Assembly (NCBI GenBank): GCA_014843695.1
Contig: CM026394.1
Span: forward strand, 34,114,164 to 34,178,163
Length of the DNA: 64,000 nucleotides
Origin: Archivesica marissinica
Lineage: Eukaryota; Mollusca; Bivalvia; Venerida; Vesicomyidae
Direction: 5' to 3'
Part shown: positions 35,801 to 38,830 of the stretch, piece by piece
How the letters are laid out: every line of letters starts with the position of its first letter
Numbering within the stretch: the first letter of the stretch is position 1
The notes under the pieces: model-generated
What the model saw: only the letters and a program-made list of their open reading frames with translations
Databases searched by the model: none
What the model was told of the DNA's origin: nothing
Made by a program: the position numbers and the translations under genes

Positions 35801-38367
35801 TTCTGCTCTGCCTCGCCTTCGTGCGATTCACGTGTGCCTTAAAAAAGTAAACAAGTAAAATGGAACCTTCCGCGAATAAGGAACATAGTGAATCGCACCA
35901 ATATCTTAGGTCATAGTGTGGCTCTCCAGCTATTGTTGATGGAGGAGGCCCCAGTGTCCCTTCCAAAGCAGTATTGCAGGCACGAAAGGGCACCCTGGTA
36001 GAACCACGTGGAATTCGAACCTGCAGCGATGAGGAGCTACGATACTCAATGCCATTTTAAATACATAACTGTGCAGAGTTTCTCGAATGTTTTAATAATT
36101 CTACAATCGTTATTGTCATTAGTTTTCGTAACTGGTTATAGAACTTTGTGACTAGTTGCCATACATTTTAAATTATAGAAATTCTTGCTTCTGAATGAAT
36201 GTGGAGTCTACATCATTTTAGAATGTTGCTGACATTGAATGTATTGACTTTATTTTAGCATGTATGCACATGAGCTTCACAATATAATACGGTACCCGTC
36301 CGCTATATGACACCGTGCCCGTCCGCTATATGATACCGTGCCCGTCCGCTATATGATACCGTGCCCGTCCGTTATATGATACGTTACCCGCCCACTATAT
36401 GATACGTTACCCGTCCGCTATATGATACCGTGCCCATCCGCTATATGATACCGTGCCCGTCAGCTATATGATACGGTACCCGTCTGCTATATGATACGGT
36501 ACCCGTCTGCTATATGATACGGTACCCGTCTGCTATATGATACGGTACCCGTCTGCTATATGATACGGTACCCGTCCGCTATATGATACGGTACCCGTCC
36601 GCTATATGATACCGTGCCCGTCCGCTATATGATACCGTGCCCGTCCGCTATATGATACCGTGCCCGTCCGCTATATATACCGTGCCCGTCGCTATATGAT
36701 ACGTTACCCGTCCGCTATATGATACGGTACCGTCCGCTATATGATACGGTACCCGTCCGCTATATGATACGTTACCCGTCCGCTATATGATACGTTACCC
36801 GTCCGCTATATGATACGGTACCCGTCTGCTATATGATACGGTACCCGTCTGCTATATGATACGTTACCCGTCCGCTATATGATACCGTGCCCGTCCGCTA
36901 TATGATACGGTACCCGTCTGCTATATGATACGTTACCCGCCCGCTATATGATACGGTACCCGTCTGCTATATGATACGTTACCCGTCCGCTATATGATAC
37001 CGTGCCCGTCCGCTATATGATACGGTACCCGTCTGCTATATGATACGTTACCCGTCCGCTATATGATACGGTACCCGTCCGCTATATGATACGGTACCCG
37101 TCCGCTATATGATACGGTACCCGTCCGCTAACCGATATATCCGATATTGTTGTAATGGATATGATGTACGGCTCGGTTCGAGCAATCGAGGACATGTGAA
37201 TTCGAACCCCAACAGAATCACGGTCGTGGTGTGCTTAGGCCAGATATCTAAATCCACACCGCGTTTTCTTTCTCAACTCAAACCTCAAGTTATATTTCCT
37301 GTTCTTGTTTTCTAATTTTCTAATGTAGAAACAGGAAATGAAGGAAGAACACAATTTATAATATTCAAACCTGTAAGAATTATGTTCAAATGCCCCTGAA
37401 ATGGGCATGGTTCACTCCCTATCTCAAATGATCCTTCGACATAAATATTGGCGGCTCTGAGTACAACGTTTGTTTCTGGGTCAGCGACGAGACTTCCTCC
37501 CGTTTCTATGGTGATGTTATAAAGGTCAATGGGTGACTGATCCAGTAGTATGTGCTCGGTAATAAACACACTGTCACCCATTTCCGGCTATAAGATATGA
37601 ATACATGTACGATTTTATTATAATTATGATGTATGTCTCGAGGACAAAAAAAGACAGCAATTTTGTGTATAACAAAACGTAGAGATTAACATTTAGGAGA
37701 GATACAAACCCATTTCACATGTGTGTATTTGACACAGGAACAAATACTTGATGGGACAGTGGTATATAAGTCAGTGGCATTGACCAATCTATCCCAATAT
37801 CGAATCACTTCCTCGTGGATCAACGCTCTATATATACACATGGTTTCAGAAAAGTCCGCCAACAACATGTCTGGCTAGACACGGACAGACACTCGCTGTA
37901 CAGACGCCGCCAAACATAATAACCCGGGTTACTACGATGGGGATTCAGGATCGCAAAATTACTCTGCAGCAGCATCAATGCGACAATGCGCCTTGACAGG
38001 TCACCCATAAAACGACATTACACGGCGCTAATGCCACATTACAGTGTACTAGTGGATATTACAGGGAGTGACTGCCACATTACAGTGCGCTAATGCGATA
38101 TTACAGGGCACCAATGTGACGATATACGATACATAAATAGGTCAATATATTAACAGTTTATTACTGGAAAATGTGTGATATACTATGAATAGGCATGTAA
38201 AATATGCAACTGACCTTCGGTGTTGAAATCCATGTAGCATCGTCAGACCACCTTCTTAGTTGCGGGCGTTCGTGGGGACACAGGGCGGACACCGTGAGCA
38301 CAAGTCCAGCTAGCGACACTATTAGGAACATGCCTTGGATCAGGGGTCGTTGCGACAGTATTATCAT
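3700..38367 (-). CDS. CEMIP-like: CEMIP/CEMIP2-like hyaluronan-binding, hyaluronidase-family protein, 19 exons
   Basis: Exons, minus strand in order: 38367-38215, 37587-37371, 35837-35680, 32702-32555, 32287-32096, 30707-30501, 28760-28656, 24682-24495, 22872-22669, 18140-18001, 17427-17222, 15280-15155, 14012-13949, 11225-11190, 9762-9643, 9348-9165, 8412-8191, 5435-5236, 3910-3700. They total 3081 bases, giving 1026 residues and a stop. Every junction is GT-AG and phase-compatible. A hydrophobic signal or anchor segment occupies residues about 8-29. A G8 domain follows (about 38-165, RRWSDDATW onward, ending GGTLEIHGQ). A GG/ILEI-type domain covers about 185-300. A long beta-helix region follows with PLHFHMC, SIHHSFARC, GHGFFLEDG and FWITNPN. 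The C-terminal module is GDVLRVGICIPRD. The order is collinear with vertebrate CEMIP and TMEM2, which bind and promote degradation of hyaluronan; activity here is inferred. Relative to human CEMIP, about 20 residues before the FWxxNPN motif are missing. The 3' end is uncertain, because the vertebrate protein is longer and another exon could follow a weak donor near 3733. Confidence 0.9.
3948..4312. repeat. MITE-like element with GTAGCTA / TAGCTACGCCCCTG ends
   Basis: The left CACGTAGCTACTATAAGGC and right GGCTAGCTACGCCCCTGA form inverted ends. It is homologous along its length to 41930-42206. It lies in the last intron, directly upstream of exon 19. Confidence 0.7.
4436..4665 (-). mobile_element. 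SINE-E copy
   Basis: The body is homologous to 15662-15870 (TTAGTACTGGTTAACCACTT, CCCGCAAGGGGTTTGACATT on the minus strand). The tRNA head at the right is decayed. Confidence 0.75.
4676..4930 (+). mobile_element. SINE-D copy
   Basis: It has a CCTCCGTGGCCTAGTG A-box and a GGTCCGAATCCCAC B-box, then the family body. It ends near a CCTAAGCTCTTAGTGCGCCG tail and a poly-C run. Confidence 0.75.
4955..5190 (-). mobile_element. SINE-B copy, head truncated
   Basis: It contains CGTCGCTACCGGTTGCCCAT, GACCTCGGTTTAACGTCCCA and GGGATCGAACCTGCGA, in that order. The tRNA 5' end is lost. Confidence 0.85.
5236..5435 (-). CDS. CEMIP-like: CEMIP-like exon 18
   Basis: Residues 891-957. QVVLDGSHTYTLHFLGEIAK matches PVVTLQKGYTIHWDQTAPAE. 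The donor GAAAT|GTGAGT in phase 2 joins to GGCGACGTT of exon 19, recreating the KGDWIRVGLC-type motif. Confidence 0.9.
5555..5786 (-). mobile_element. SINE-A copy
   Basis: It contains the tail ATTTTAGCTCGATTGCGAAA, the body GAGACCTCATTCCTGATGGA and the tRNA head with GAGTTCGAGCCCC (B-box) and TAGCGCAGTGG (A-box) on the minus strand. Confidence 0.9.
6078..7040. repeat. Minisatellite, 26-bp unit, about 37 copies (intron 17)
   Basis: The unit is CATTCACACMCAAACACACA plus six bases, CA-rich. The first part uses ACACCAAC...CTCCCG and the later part ACCCAAAC...CCCCAG. The change of variant along the array suggests two expansion rounds. The long reading frames in all three forward phases are a by-product. 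Confidence 0.95.
7252..7510 (+). mobile_element. SINE-D copy
   Basis: Head GACCGAGTAGTTATACGGTC, B-box GGTTCAAATCCCAC, body and tail with CCTTAGCTGTTGTTGTGACA. A poly-G run lies inside. Confidence 0.75.
7564..7735. repeat. GT-rich simple repeat
   Basis: Irregular repeats of TGTTTCTGTTGTGTG, then T/G-rich sequence. It is non-coding in the intron between exons 17 and 18. Confidence 0.8.
8191..8412 (-). CDS. CEMIP-like: CEMIP-like exon 17
   Basis: Residues 817-890. VVKPDHFS and DDCKVRTNWRLALCETKYGN match VRHPDCINVPDWRGAICSGCY. Phase 0 on both sides; acceptor TGTTTTAG, donor AAT|GTGAGT. Confidence 0.9.
8495..8762. repeat. Interspersed repeat with inverted internal arms, copy 1
   Basis: It is homologous to 27880-28140 (shared GCTAACTTTAAACACGCCC and TTTAAAATGTATTTAGT-like parts). 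The start ATAGTTTTCACC and the internal GGAAACTATTAAC are in inverted order, which suggests a foldback MITE. A fragment is at 9400-9475. Confidence 0.65.
8789..8893. repeat. GA-rich microsatellite
   Basis: (GA)n with interruptions. Its right end runs into a fragment GATTGAGCTTATTTACCCTC also seen at 12483, then into SINE-A. Confidence 0.85.
8930..9056 (-). mobile_element. SINE-A copy, head half
   Basis: TTTAAATGCCTTGCCTAAGG followed by the tRNA-like head ending CACTGCGCTATCATGACTTC. The tail half is missing. Confidence 0.85.
9165..9348 (-). CDS. CEMIP-like: CEMIP-like exon 16
   Basis: Residues about 755-816. GVTMWFGPIKYSDIWFDGF matches GIQLYDGPINIQNCTFRKF, and LQYAFNDG matches TGIAFEDV. Acceptor TTTTTCAG, donor GGG|GTGAGA, phase 0. 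Confidence 0.9.
9643..9762 (-). CDS. CEMIP-like: CEMIP-like exon 15
   Basis: Residues about 716-755. VVVDNSENVGEAEDGDDRSM aligns with NSLFVGESGNVGTEMMDNR, followed by MPMHWER just before the next conserved strand. Acceptor TTTTCTAG, donor AAAG|GTATGC. Confidence 0.87.
10190..10382 (+). pseudogene. LINE reverse transcriptase fragment
   Basis: Read with one stop and one frameshift, it gives CIINNGYMPDLFNIE then GVRQGCPLWP then LFIIAIYVFEV. This is the motif 4 region of L1/Tx1-type reverse transcriptase. It is a dead fragment in intron 14. Confidence 0.75.
10440..10530 (+). mobile_element. SINE-V fragment, decayed
   Basis: GATGGTACCGTGATCGCCAG and ATTGGACGGGTGGGTTTATT match the middle of the SINE-V copies at 3340 and 49569. 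Confidence 0.6.
10553..10672 (-). mobile_element. SINE-D fragment
   Basis: AGCTGGATAGCTTCCTCACA, then GGGATTCGAACATACAG (B-box on the minus strand) and ACTCGGCCATGG (A-box side). Confidence 0.65.
11190..11225 (-). CDS. CEMIP-like: CEMIP-like exon 14 (36-nt microexon)
   Basis: It encodes SVSDSANGIMVH, matching SCRFADNGIGLT of vertebrate CEMIP. It is bounded by TGTTTCAG and AA|GTAAGA. Phases 2 in and 2 out join exons 13 and 15 exactly, which is strong support despite the length. Confidence 0.82.
11548..11757. mobile_element. MITE family 1 (TATACTGACACCA ends)
   Basis: Ends TATACTGACACCATAAAACA and TTTTTGGTGTCATATA are inverted. The inside is shared with copies at 13234, 24723, 33817 and 33953 (TTTTAGAATTATGGATTTTA). 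AT-rich TA flanks suggest a Tc1/mariner-type mobiliser. Confidence 0.8.
11868..12108 (-). mobile_element. SINE-A copy
   Basis: Complete from the ATTTTAGCTCGATTACGAAA tail to the GCGCATCCACTGGGCTATCA head. It abuts a second, oppositely oriented partial SINE-A. Confidence 0.9.
12118..12240 (+). mobile_element. SINE-A partial copy, inverted
   Basis: CAGAGTTCGAGCCCCGCTGT, then CATTTAAATTTCACATTGCC and CTCGTGGCGTTGGATTCCA. With the neighbouring copy it forms a head-to-head inverted pair. Confidence 0.85.
12395..12705 (+). mobile_element. SINE-C copy with a nested tail-only SINE insertion
   Basis: Head GTCTCCGTGGTCCAGTGGTA, body GAAAAAGTTGGCAGTTTCTT and tail CGTCGCTCATATGGGCAACC. The head is interrupted at 12481-12532 by a short minus-strand tail-like piece flanked on both sides by TAGTCACTG. 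Confidence 0.85.
12740..13230. repeat. Minisatellite, 61-bp unit, 8 copies (intron 13)
   Basis: The unit contains ATACCAGCACCGTATCCATT, ACACCKCGAAGG and TTTCACAGTTTACATACARA. Copies differ only at two positions (T/G and A/G), so the array is young. It has no spacers and is not a CRISPR. Confidence 0.95.
13234..13924. mobile_element. MITE family 1 copy, split by about 430 bases
   Basis: Left part 13234-13345 (GTACTGACACAATAAAACAC) and right part from about 13770 to GTGTCAGTATA. The right end lies 25 bases from the exon 13 donor. Confidence 0.7.
13949..14012 (-). CDS. CEMIP-like: CEMIP-like exon 13 (64 nt)
   Basis: Residues 682-703. AYKNMRLNIWAEGGLINVSH matches AYKNQDHGAWLRGGDVWLDS. The acceptor is ATATACAG and the donor CAG|GTAGGC, with a MITE end about 25 bases into the following intron. 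Confidence 0.87.
14145..14412 (+). mobile_element. SINE-B copy with 12-bp target duplication
   Basis: The head GGATCTGTAGTCCAGTGGTA leads through the body to the ATAAATAAACGTAAAA tail. CTCATAATGTCA at 14133-14144 and 14413-14424 is the target duplication. The same host repeat without the SINE lies in reverse at about 40725-40830, an empty site. Confidence 0.9.
14630..14705 (-). mobile_element. SINE-C tail fragment
   Basis: CGTCGCTACCGGTTGCCCAT, then GACGGGCAGTTTACCTAACA. Head and body are absent. Confidence 0.75.
15155..15280 (-). CDS. CEMIP-like: CEMIP-like exon 12
   Basis: Residues 640-681. It starts GIMIGSRLNADRT, equivalent to AGMIIDNGVKTTEAS. The middle, PREDPKNSTSAPIEVSIS, corresponds to PLKPREPAIIRHF. 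Acceptor AGGCAG, donor ACAG|GTATCA. Confidence 0.87.
15318..15603 (+). mobile_element. SINE-B copy, complete
   Basis: Head GATCTGTAGTCCAGTGGTAA, B-box GCAGGTTCGATCCCC, body CACGTAAAAGAACCAGAGGA, tail CGACGATAAATAAACGTAA. Confidence 0.92.
15662..15870 (+). mobile_element. SINE-E copy, complete, ending in a CATA microsatellite
   Basis: Head GCATCCGTGGTTCAGTGGTA, B-box CCGGGTTCGATACTCGG, body TTAGTACTGGTTAACCACTT, end GGGGTTTGACATTAATGG. It runs straight into (ACAT)n, which may be a template-derived 3' repeat. Confidence 0.88.
15867..15931. repeat. (ACAT)n microsatellite
   Basis: About 16 perfect ACAT units directly after SINE-E. Confidence 0.95.
16424..16978 (+). mobile_element. Tc1/mariner-like short element, nested
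   Basis: Flanked by TA. It has 28-base terminal inverted repeats starting CACTGAAYCGAATTTCTAAA with one mismatch. It is 555 bp long and carries only the N-terminal start of a transposase, so it is an internally deleted, non-autonomous derivative. Confidence 0.85.
16696..16924 (+). pseudogene. Tc1/mariner transposase N-terminal fragment with an apparent intron
   Basis: The ATG opens MARMTIEESGRAVGMLDTG, then TSIRQ ending at 16767. A consensus intron follows (CAG|GTATGT to TTTCCAG, 16768-16873, 106 bases). The frame continues VARLFNRRYSTM to a stop. Joined, it is the first helix-turn-helix of a Tc1/mariner DNA-binding domain. The catalytic part is absent. Confidence 0.72.
17222..17427 (-). CDS. 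CEMIP-like: CEMIP-like exon 11
   Basis: Residues 572-639. FWITNPNTIFVNNFAAGGDG and GIWFIYPDKPMGPS match FWMANPNNNLINCAAAG and FWFIFHHVPTGPS. Two donors overlap (AAA|GTAGGT and GTAG|GTAGTA); only the second gives the correct phase into exon 12. The intron directly after the donor is the terminus of a MITE. Confidence 0.92.
17935..17995. repeat. CA/CG dinucleotide tract beside exon 10 donor
   Basis: (CGCA)n and (CA)n, starting within about 10 bases of the splice donor of exon 10 (read on the minus strand). Confidence 0.9.
18001..18140 (-). CDS. CEMIP-like: CEMIP-like exon 10
   Basis: Residues 525-571. NVCYDHMGHGFFLEDGSELR matches VGYNSLGHCFFTEDGPEER. The donor GC|GTACGT leaves in phase 2. A CA/CG dinucleotide tract begins within about 10 bases of the donor, so repeat-length change could affect splicing. 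Confidence 0.92.
18405..18750 (+). pseudogene. LINE ORF2 C-terminal fragment
   Basis: ENLICECEFPTENTEHFFF then QC has the Cys/His knuckle spacing common near LINE ORF2 C termini. After about 170 unrelated bases, GRESLKYEDNIVIFTAVQKF then IKKTNNF and a stop fits the very end of such an ORF. Confidence 0.6.
19150..22590. repeat. Large 23-bp satellite array, about 148 copies (intron 9)
   Basis: The unit is CACACAAAATAAGGACATATATC, 23 bases. Variants are interspersed (TCTACAC, TAGTTCCAC, GACGTATATCCACATA, CATATTTCC) and recur in the same order as cassettes. It fills about three quarters of the intron between exons 9 and 10. The long minus-strand reading frames, up to about 470 codons, are repeat artefacts. 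No transcription signal is visible. Confidence 0.97.
22669..22872 (-). CDS. CEMIP-like: CEMIP-like exon 9 (beta-helix, HFH motif)
   Basis: Residues 457-524. LGRYPLHFHMC matches VGQYPIHFHLA, and IKEVSIHHSFARCITIHAS matches IRDLSIHHTFSRCVTVHGS. These are the most conserved parts of the family. Phase 0 at both ends. Confidence 0.94.
22954..23180 (+). mobile_element. SINE-D pieces, inverted tail plus body
   Basis: 22954-23000 reads as a minus-strand tail (AACAGCTTAGGTCATATGGC). From 23015 a plus-strand body follows, ending CTATATGACCTAAGCTGTTG. The two tails face apart. Confidence 0.7.
23278..23378. repeat. Palindromic element, copy 1
   Basis: GGATATAAGCCGAAAACGAT then CCAATA on one arm; TATTGGATCCGTTTGAGGCT then TATAT on the other. 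A related palindrome is at 33253-33370. Confidence 0.75.
23567..24270. repeat. Minisatellite, 50-bp unit, about 14 copies (intron 8)
   Basis: The unit holds CCTCGGCCCAGAACTATATG, ACTTTAATCAGCTGTTTAGG and TTTGGAGCA. Each copy carries a CAGCTG E-box, so sites recur every 50 bases. A GTTGGCAGT variant alternates irregularly with TTTGGAGCAC. Confidence 0.95.
24495..24682 (-). CDS. CEMIP-like: CEMIP-like exon 8 (beta-helix start)
   Basis: Residues 394-456. DSIDMRAEVALLTRNVVIEG and RDTFGGHVK closely match the DMRAEVGLLSRNIIV and DTFGGHIK segments. The acceptor (CATTGAAG) has a weak pyrimidine tract but is the only one giving the correct phase. A MITE starts about 40 bases upstream of it. Confidence 0.9.
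24723..24957. mobile_element. MITE family 1 copy, full length
   Basis: Ends ATACTGGCATCAT and GATGTCAGTATA. The interior matches the family (TTTTAGAATTATGGATTTTA, ATAATCCTTCACACATTGCA). It lies about 40 bases upstream of the exon 8 acceptor. Confidence 0.85.
25003..25290. repeat. Foldback repeat with about 65-base arms
   Basis: Arm 25005-25070 (TATCAACCGTGGTATATCGC, GAATAACCC) is inverted at 25172-25240. The segment TACCACGGTTGATACTTATT, TTTCGATTCTA also occurs directly at 25093 and 25213. A further half copy is at 25632-25710. Confidence 0.8.
25818..26345. mobile_element. MITE family 2 copy, interrupted by SINE-A
   Basis: Left 25818-25964 and right 26142-26345 match the family. The interruption is the SINE-A at 25965-26141. 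Confidence 0.8.
25965..26141 (-). mobile_element. SINE-A copy nested in MITE, 13-bp target duplication
   Basis: Flanked by AGTTATTAAATTA on both sides. The tail is shortened internally; the head with the A- and B-boxes is present. Confidence 0.9.
26596..26837. mobile_element. TTAA-flanked MITE with CCCTTTCAACACCA ends
   Basis: TTAA, then CCCTTTCAACACCA at the left; TGGTGTTGAATGGG, then TTAA at the right; 242 bases in all. An internal hairpin pairs AGTGTAGATCCAGATGAG with CTCATCAGGATCTGCACT. TTAA targets suggest a piggyBac- or Kolobok-type mobiliser. Confidence 0.82.
26903..27155. repeat. Minisatellite, 31-bp unit, 8 copies (intron 7)
   Basis: The unit is GGATGACTGCGTTGCGTTAT plus GGATACYRAGK; copies are nearly identical. 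Confidence 0.93.
27156..27879. other. Intron 7 stretch without recognised features
   Basis: An 87-codon plus-strand frame at 27353-27616 has no recognisable domain and lies inside the minus-strand gene's intron. I do not support it as a gene. Confidence 0.5.
27880..28140. repeat. Interspersed foldback repeat, copy 2
   Basis: Homologous to 8495-8762. AATAGTTTCCATCGGGTATA, then CGCCCAATGTTCCAAGGAAA plus ACTAT form inverted arms. Confidence 0.65.
28151..28437 (-). mobile_element. SINE-B copy
   Basis: From the TTTACTTTATGTATCGTCGT tail to the head that ends CACTGGACTACATTCGTCTG. Confidence 0.9.
28656..28760 (-). CDS. CEMIP-like: CEMIP-like exon 7
   Basis: Residues 359-393. GDTVVVTSTDYNW matches GDTLVIASTDYS, and KCDSCTTHQLRVD matches the PCRSCAPNQVKV segment. 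Acceptor CCGCAG; donor ACG|GTAGAT, phase 1. Confidence 0.92.
29189..29410 (+). mobile_element. SINE-D copy
   Basis: TGGTCTCAGTGCCTAGTGGT (A-box), GTAGGTTCGAATCCAACTGC (B-box), then the family body. The tail is cut. Confidence 0.78.
29450..29666 (-). mobile_element. SINE-B copy, first of a serial cluster
   Basis: Internally shortened; head ACTGGACTACGTATCCGTCT. It is followed by TGTTTGAATAT at 29667-29677. Confidence 0.88.
29692..29927 (-). mobile_element. SINE-B copy, second of a serial cluster
   Basis: Same orientation, followed by TGTTTGAATAT at 29928-29938. Confidence 0.9.
29955..30205 (-). mobile_element. SINE-C copy, third of a serial cluster
   Basis: Tail TTTATTTAACGTCGCTACCG, body AGAAACTGCCAACTTTTTCA, head ACCACTCGACCACGGAGGC. 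It is followed by TGTTTGAATAT at 30206-30216. Confidence 0.9.
30236..30292 (-). mobile_element. SINE-C tail fragment
   Basis: Only TTTATTTAACGTCGCTACCG to GTCGGGCAGTTACCTA remains: a strongly 5'-truncated insertion. Confidence 0.75.
30501..30707 (-). CDS. CEMIP-like: CEMIP-like exon 6 (end of GG domain, linker)
   Basis: Residues 290-358. It begins GHPESFVE, the counterpart of FRHPWSF in CEMIP, and ends WMQG before GDTVVVTSTDY. The first 52 bases and the acceptor are repeated twice more in the upstream intron (see the repeat at 30656-30963). Confidence 0.88.
30656..30963 (-). repeat. Threefold tandem copy of exon 6 acceptor plus first 52 exon bases
   Basis: The units 30656-30758, 30759-30861 and 30862-30963 (about 103 bases each) hold a SINE-A tail tip, intron, the CTAG acceptor and the start of exon 6. 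Only the unit next to the real exon continues into coding sequence. The other two keep an acceptor but have no donor-bounded exon. Confidence 0.93.
30958..31068 (-). mobile_element. SINE-A fragment
   Basis: CGATTGCGAAACAAGTTATT through TTCCTGATGGAATCCATCGA. The tRNA head is missing. Its tail tip is the part included in the exon 6 duplication. Confidence 0.85.
31375..31449 (-). mobile_element. SINE-E fragment
   Basis: CCATTAATGGCAAATCTCTT, GCGGGGACCTAGACATGTTT, CCTGGGCAGGCTTAGCCGAC. Confidence 0.8.
31925..32073. repeat. MITE-like element, copy 2 of the 3158 family
   Basis: GTAGAACCTGACTTACG to ACACAGGTTGGACAGT, with repeated GCTGCTTAATACAGG inside. It ends about 22 bases from the exon 5 donor. 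Confidence 0.7.
32096..32287 (-). CDS. CEMIP-like: CEMIP-like exon 5 (GG/ILEI domain)
   Basis: Residues 226-289. SDDDIVMITTQRFIRQDAMN aligns with the DGRILSVAVNDEGSRNLDD region of human CEMIP. The donor is AAAG|GTACGT. A MITE ends about 22 bases inside the following intron. Confidence 0.88.
32300..32463 (+). pseudogene. Possible LINE C-terminal scrap
   Basis: The frame GEQKSYLHALSNPEIVFLSV then NACFNMLKV and a stop is similar in style to the extreme C termini of L1/Tx1-like ORF2 proteins. Weak evidence; it lies in intron 4. Confidence 0.35.
32555..32702 (-). CDS. CEMIP-like: CEMIP-like exon 4 (GG/ILEI domain start)
   Basis: Residues 177-225. RGLSAYTFTVDPNGLP corresponds to the GVIVHVIDPKSG strand of the vertebrate GG domain. 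The frame stays open beyond the true donor, so AATA|GTAAGA (phase 1) was chosen because only it joins in frame to exon 5. Confidence 0.88.
32835..33012. repeat. MITE-like element with GGCGCTGAAAGAGTTAA end and internal hairpins
   Basis: GAACAGAGCATG and CATGCTCTGAATTTATTCGG are inverted. The inside holds TCTGATCAGACTATATGCTG with ATCAGACAG pairing. It ends TTAA, as does the element at 26596. Confidence 0.6.
33112..33235. repeat. 16-bp tandem repeat, about 8 copies (intron 3)
   Basis: Alternating AAGTCAGTAAGTACGT and AAGTTAGTAAGTACGT, making a 32-base higher-order unit. Confidence 0.93.
33253..33370. repeat. Palindromic element, copy 2
   Basis: ATATAAGCCTCAAACGGATC at the left; TTGGATCGTTTTCGGCTTAT at the right. 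Compare 23278-23378. Confidence 0.75.
33525..33720. repeat. 64-bp tandem repeat, 3 copies, from half of the palindrome
   Basis: The unit TACGTTAACCACCAATACGC, GCCTCACACAGTCCAATATT, then CATTTCGGCTTATATCC. The last parts are one arm of the palindromic element at 33253-33370, so the array grew from a half-element. Confidence 0.88.
33817..33940. mobile_element. MITE family 1, left half
   Basis: TACACTGACACAATAAAACG to AATATAACCGTCACACTCA, then directly followed by a full copy. Confidence 0.75.
33953..34185. mobile_element. MITE family 1 copy, full length
   Basis: TATATACTGACACCATTACA to TTGGTGTAAGTATA. With the preceding half copy it makes a tandem pair. Confidence 0.85.
34279..34655. mobile_element. 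MITE family 2, uninterrupted copy
   Basis: Ends ATTGAGAGACATCGATGAGT and, inverted, AATGAGAGACATCGGTGGCT. 377 bases. It is the reference for the interrupted copies at 16262 and 25818. Confidence 0.85.
34880..35073 (+). mobile_element. SINE-B copy, head lost
   Basis: Starts at CAGTCTGACCCTAATAAAAT; body and CGACGATAA tail present. Confidence 0.85.
35080..35588 (-). mobile_element. SINE-A copy split by a SINE-C insertion
   Basis: SINE-A parts 35080-35168 and 35455-35588 are separated by a SINE-C. GGAACGAGGGAGAG occurs at both edges as a 14-bp target duplication. Confidence 0.92.
35169..35454 (-). mobile_element. SINE-C variant nested in SINE-A
   Basis: Head and body as in SINE-C, but the tail is different: TTTCGGGTTTTACGCCTGCA, TCAGCACCATTTTGGGC. 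The same tail occurs at 43262. Confidence 0.9.
35680..35837 (-). CDS. CEMIP-like: CEMIP-like exon 3 (end of G8)
   Basis: Residues 124-176. It encodes VQNGGTLEIHGQSKLPWTKI, matching the GGxLELHGQKKLSWT segment of vertebrate CEMIP. The acceptor TTTTTTAAG enters in phase 1; the donor AAG|GTAACT leaves in phase 0. Confidence 0.92.
35903..36050 (-). mobile_element. SINE-D copy, partial
   Basis: TATCTTAGGTCATAGTGTGG, then GGAATTCGAACCTGCAGCG. Confidence 0.7.
36290..37130. repeat. Minisatellite, 23-bp unit, about 36 copies (intron 2)
   Basis: The unit is CCGCTATATGATACSKTRCC plus CGT. Three sequence types (GGTACC, CGTGCC, GTTACC) come in short runs, and the GGTACC type contains a KpnI-like palindrome. 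Confidence 0.96.
37371..37587 (-). CDS. CEMIP-like: CEMIP-like exon 2 (G8 core)
   Basis: Residues 52-123 plus one base. It contains ILLDQSPIDLYNITIETGG and a SEPCPFQGHLNIILTG end, the typical G8 beta-strand ladder. The acceptor is TTATAG; the donor is ACAG|GTTTGA, phase 1. Confidence 0.92.
38215..38367 (-). CDS. CEMIP-like: CEMIP-like exon 1 (signal peptide, start of G8)
   Basis: Residues 1-51. An in-frame TGA directly precedes the ATG, which fixes the start within this frame. The hydrophobic stretch MFLIVSLAGLVLTVSALC fits a signal peptide (possible cleavage after VSA), although a type II anchor as in CEMIP2 is also possible. The exon ends in phase 0 at a CCGAAG|GTCAGT donor just after the G8 hallmark WSDDATW. 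Confidence 0.9.
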
Positions 38368-38506
38368 TCACAGTACGTACGTGTGTCTGTCCGGTATAAG
38401 AAAGATATCATTTTAGAGGAATATCGTCAGAAAATTGTCAGAAAAAACACCAACATGTGTTTATGATGAATTTACGCTAGAAATGGAACTATGAGCTACA
38501 TTTGTG
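38368..38506 (-). promoter_or_regulatory. Presumed 5' UTR/promoter side of the CEMIP-like gene
   Basis: This lies directly upstream of the exon 1 ATG. No TATA box or clear initiator is seen; the assignment rests on position only. Confidence 0.3.
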
Positions 38507-38518
38507 ATTTTACTATTA

Positions 38519-38700
38519 GTTTATACAAATTTATTTTAGCTCGATTGCGAAACAAGTTATTTCAACTTATATAAATCACTCTCGAGACCTCATTCCTGAT
38601 GGAATCCATCGCCACGAGGGAGAGAGAAGATGCAACGTGGATTTTAAATGCCTTGCCTAAGGGCACAATCGTAACGGCTCCAGTGGGGCTCGAACTCTCG
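38519..38700 (-). mobile_element. SINE-A copy, 5'-truncated, 12-bp target duplication
   Basis: ATTTTACTATTA at 38507-38518 and 38701-38712 flanks a copy that lacks the A-box part of the head. This is a typical outcome of incomplete target-primed reverse transcription. Confidence 0.92.
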
Positions 38701-38702
38701 AT

Positions 38703-38830
38703 TTTACTATTACCACCCTTACCAGATAAAGTCCGATTTATCCCGAAATATATTGTTGACAATTGAGTTTGTTTTTACTGTATTCCCACACCAGATGTTG
38801 CGGTATGATAATATTATGTTATTCATGTTA
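38703..38830. repeat. MITE family 2 fragment, reversed
   Basis: CCAGATAAAGTCCGATTTAT and CACACCAGATGTTGCGGTAT match the right half of the family in reverse. Confidence 0.6.
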
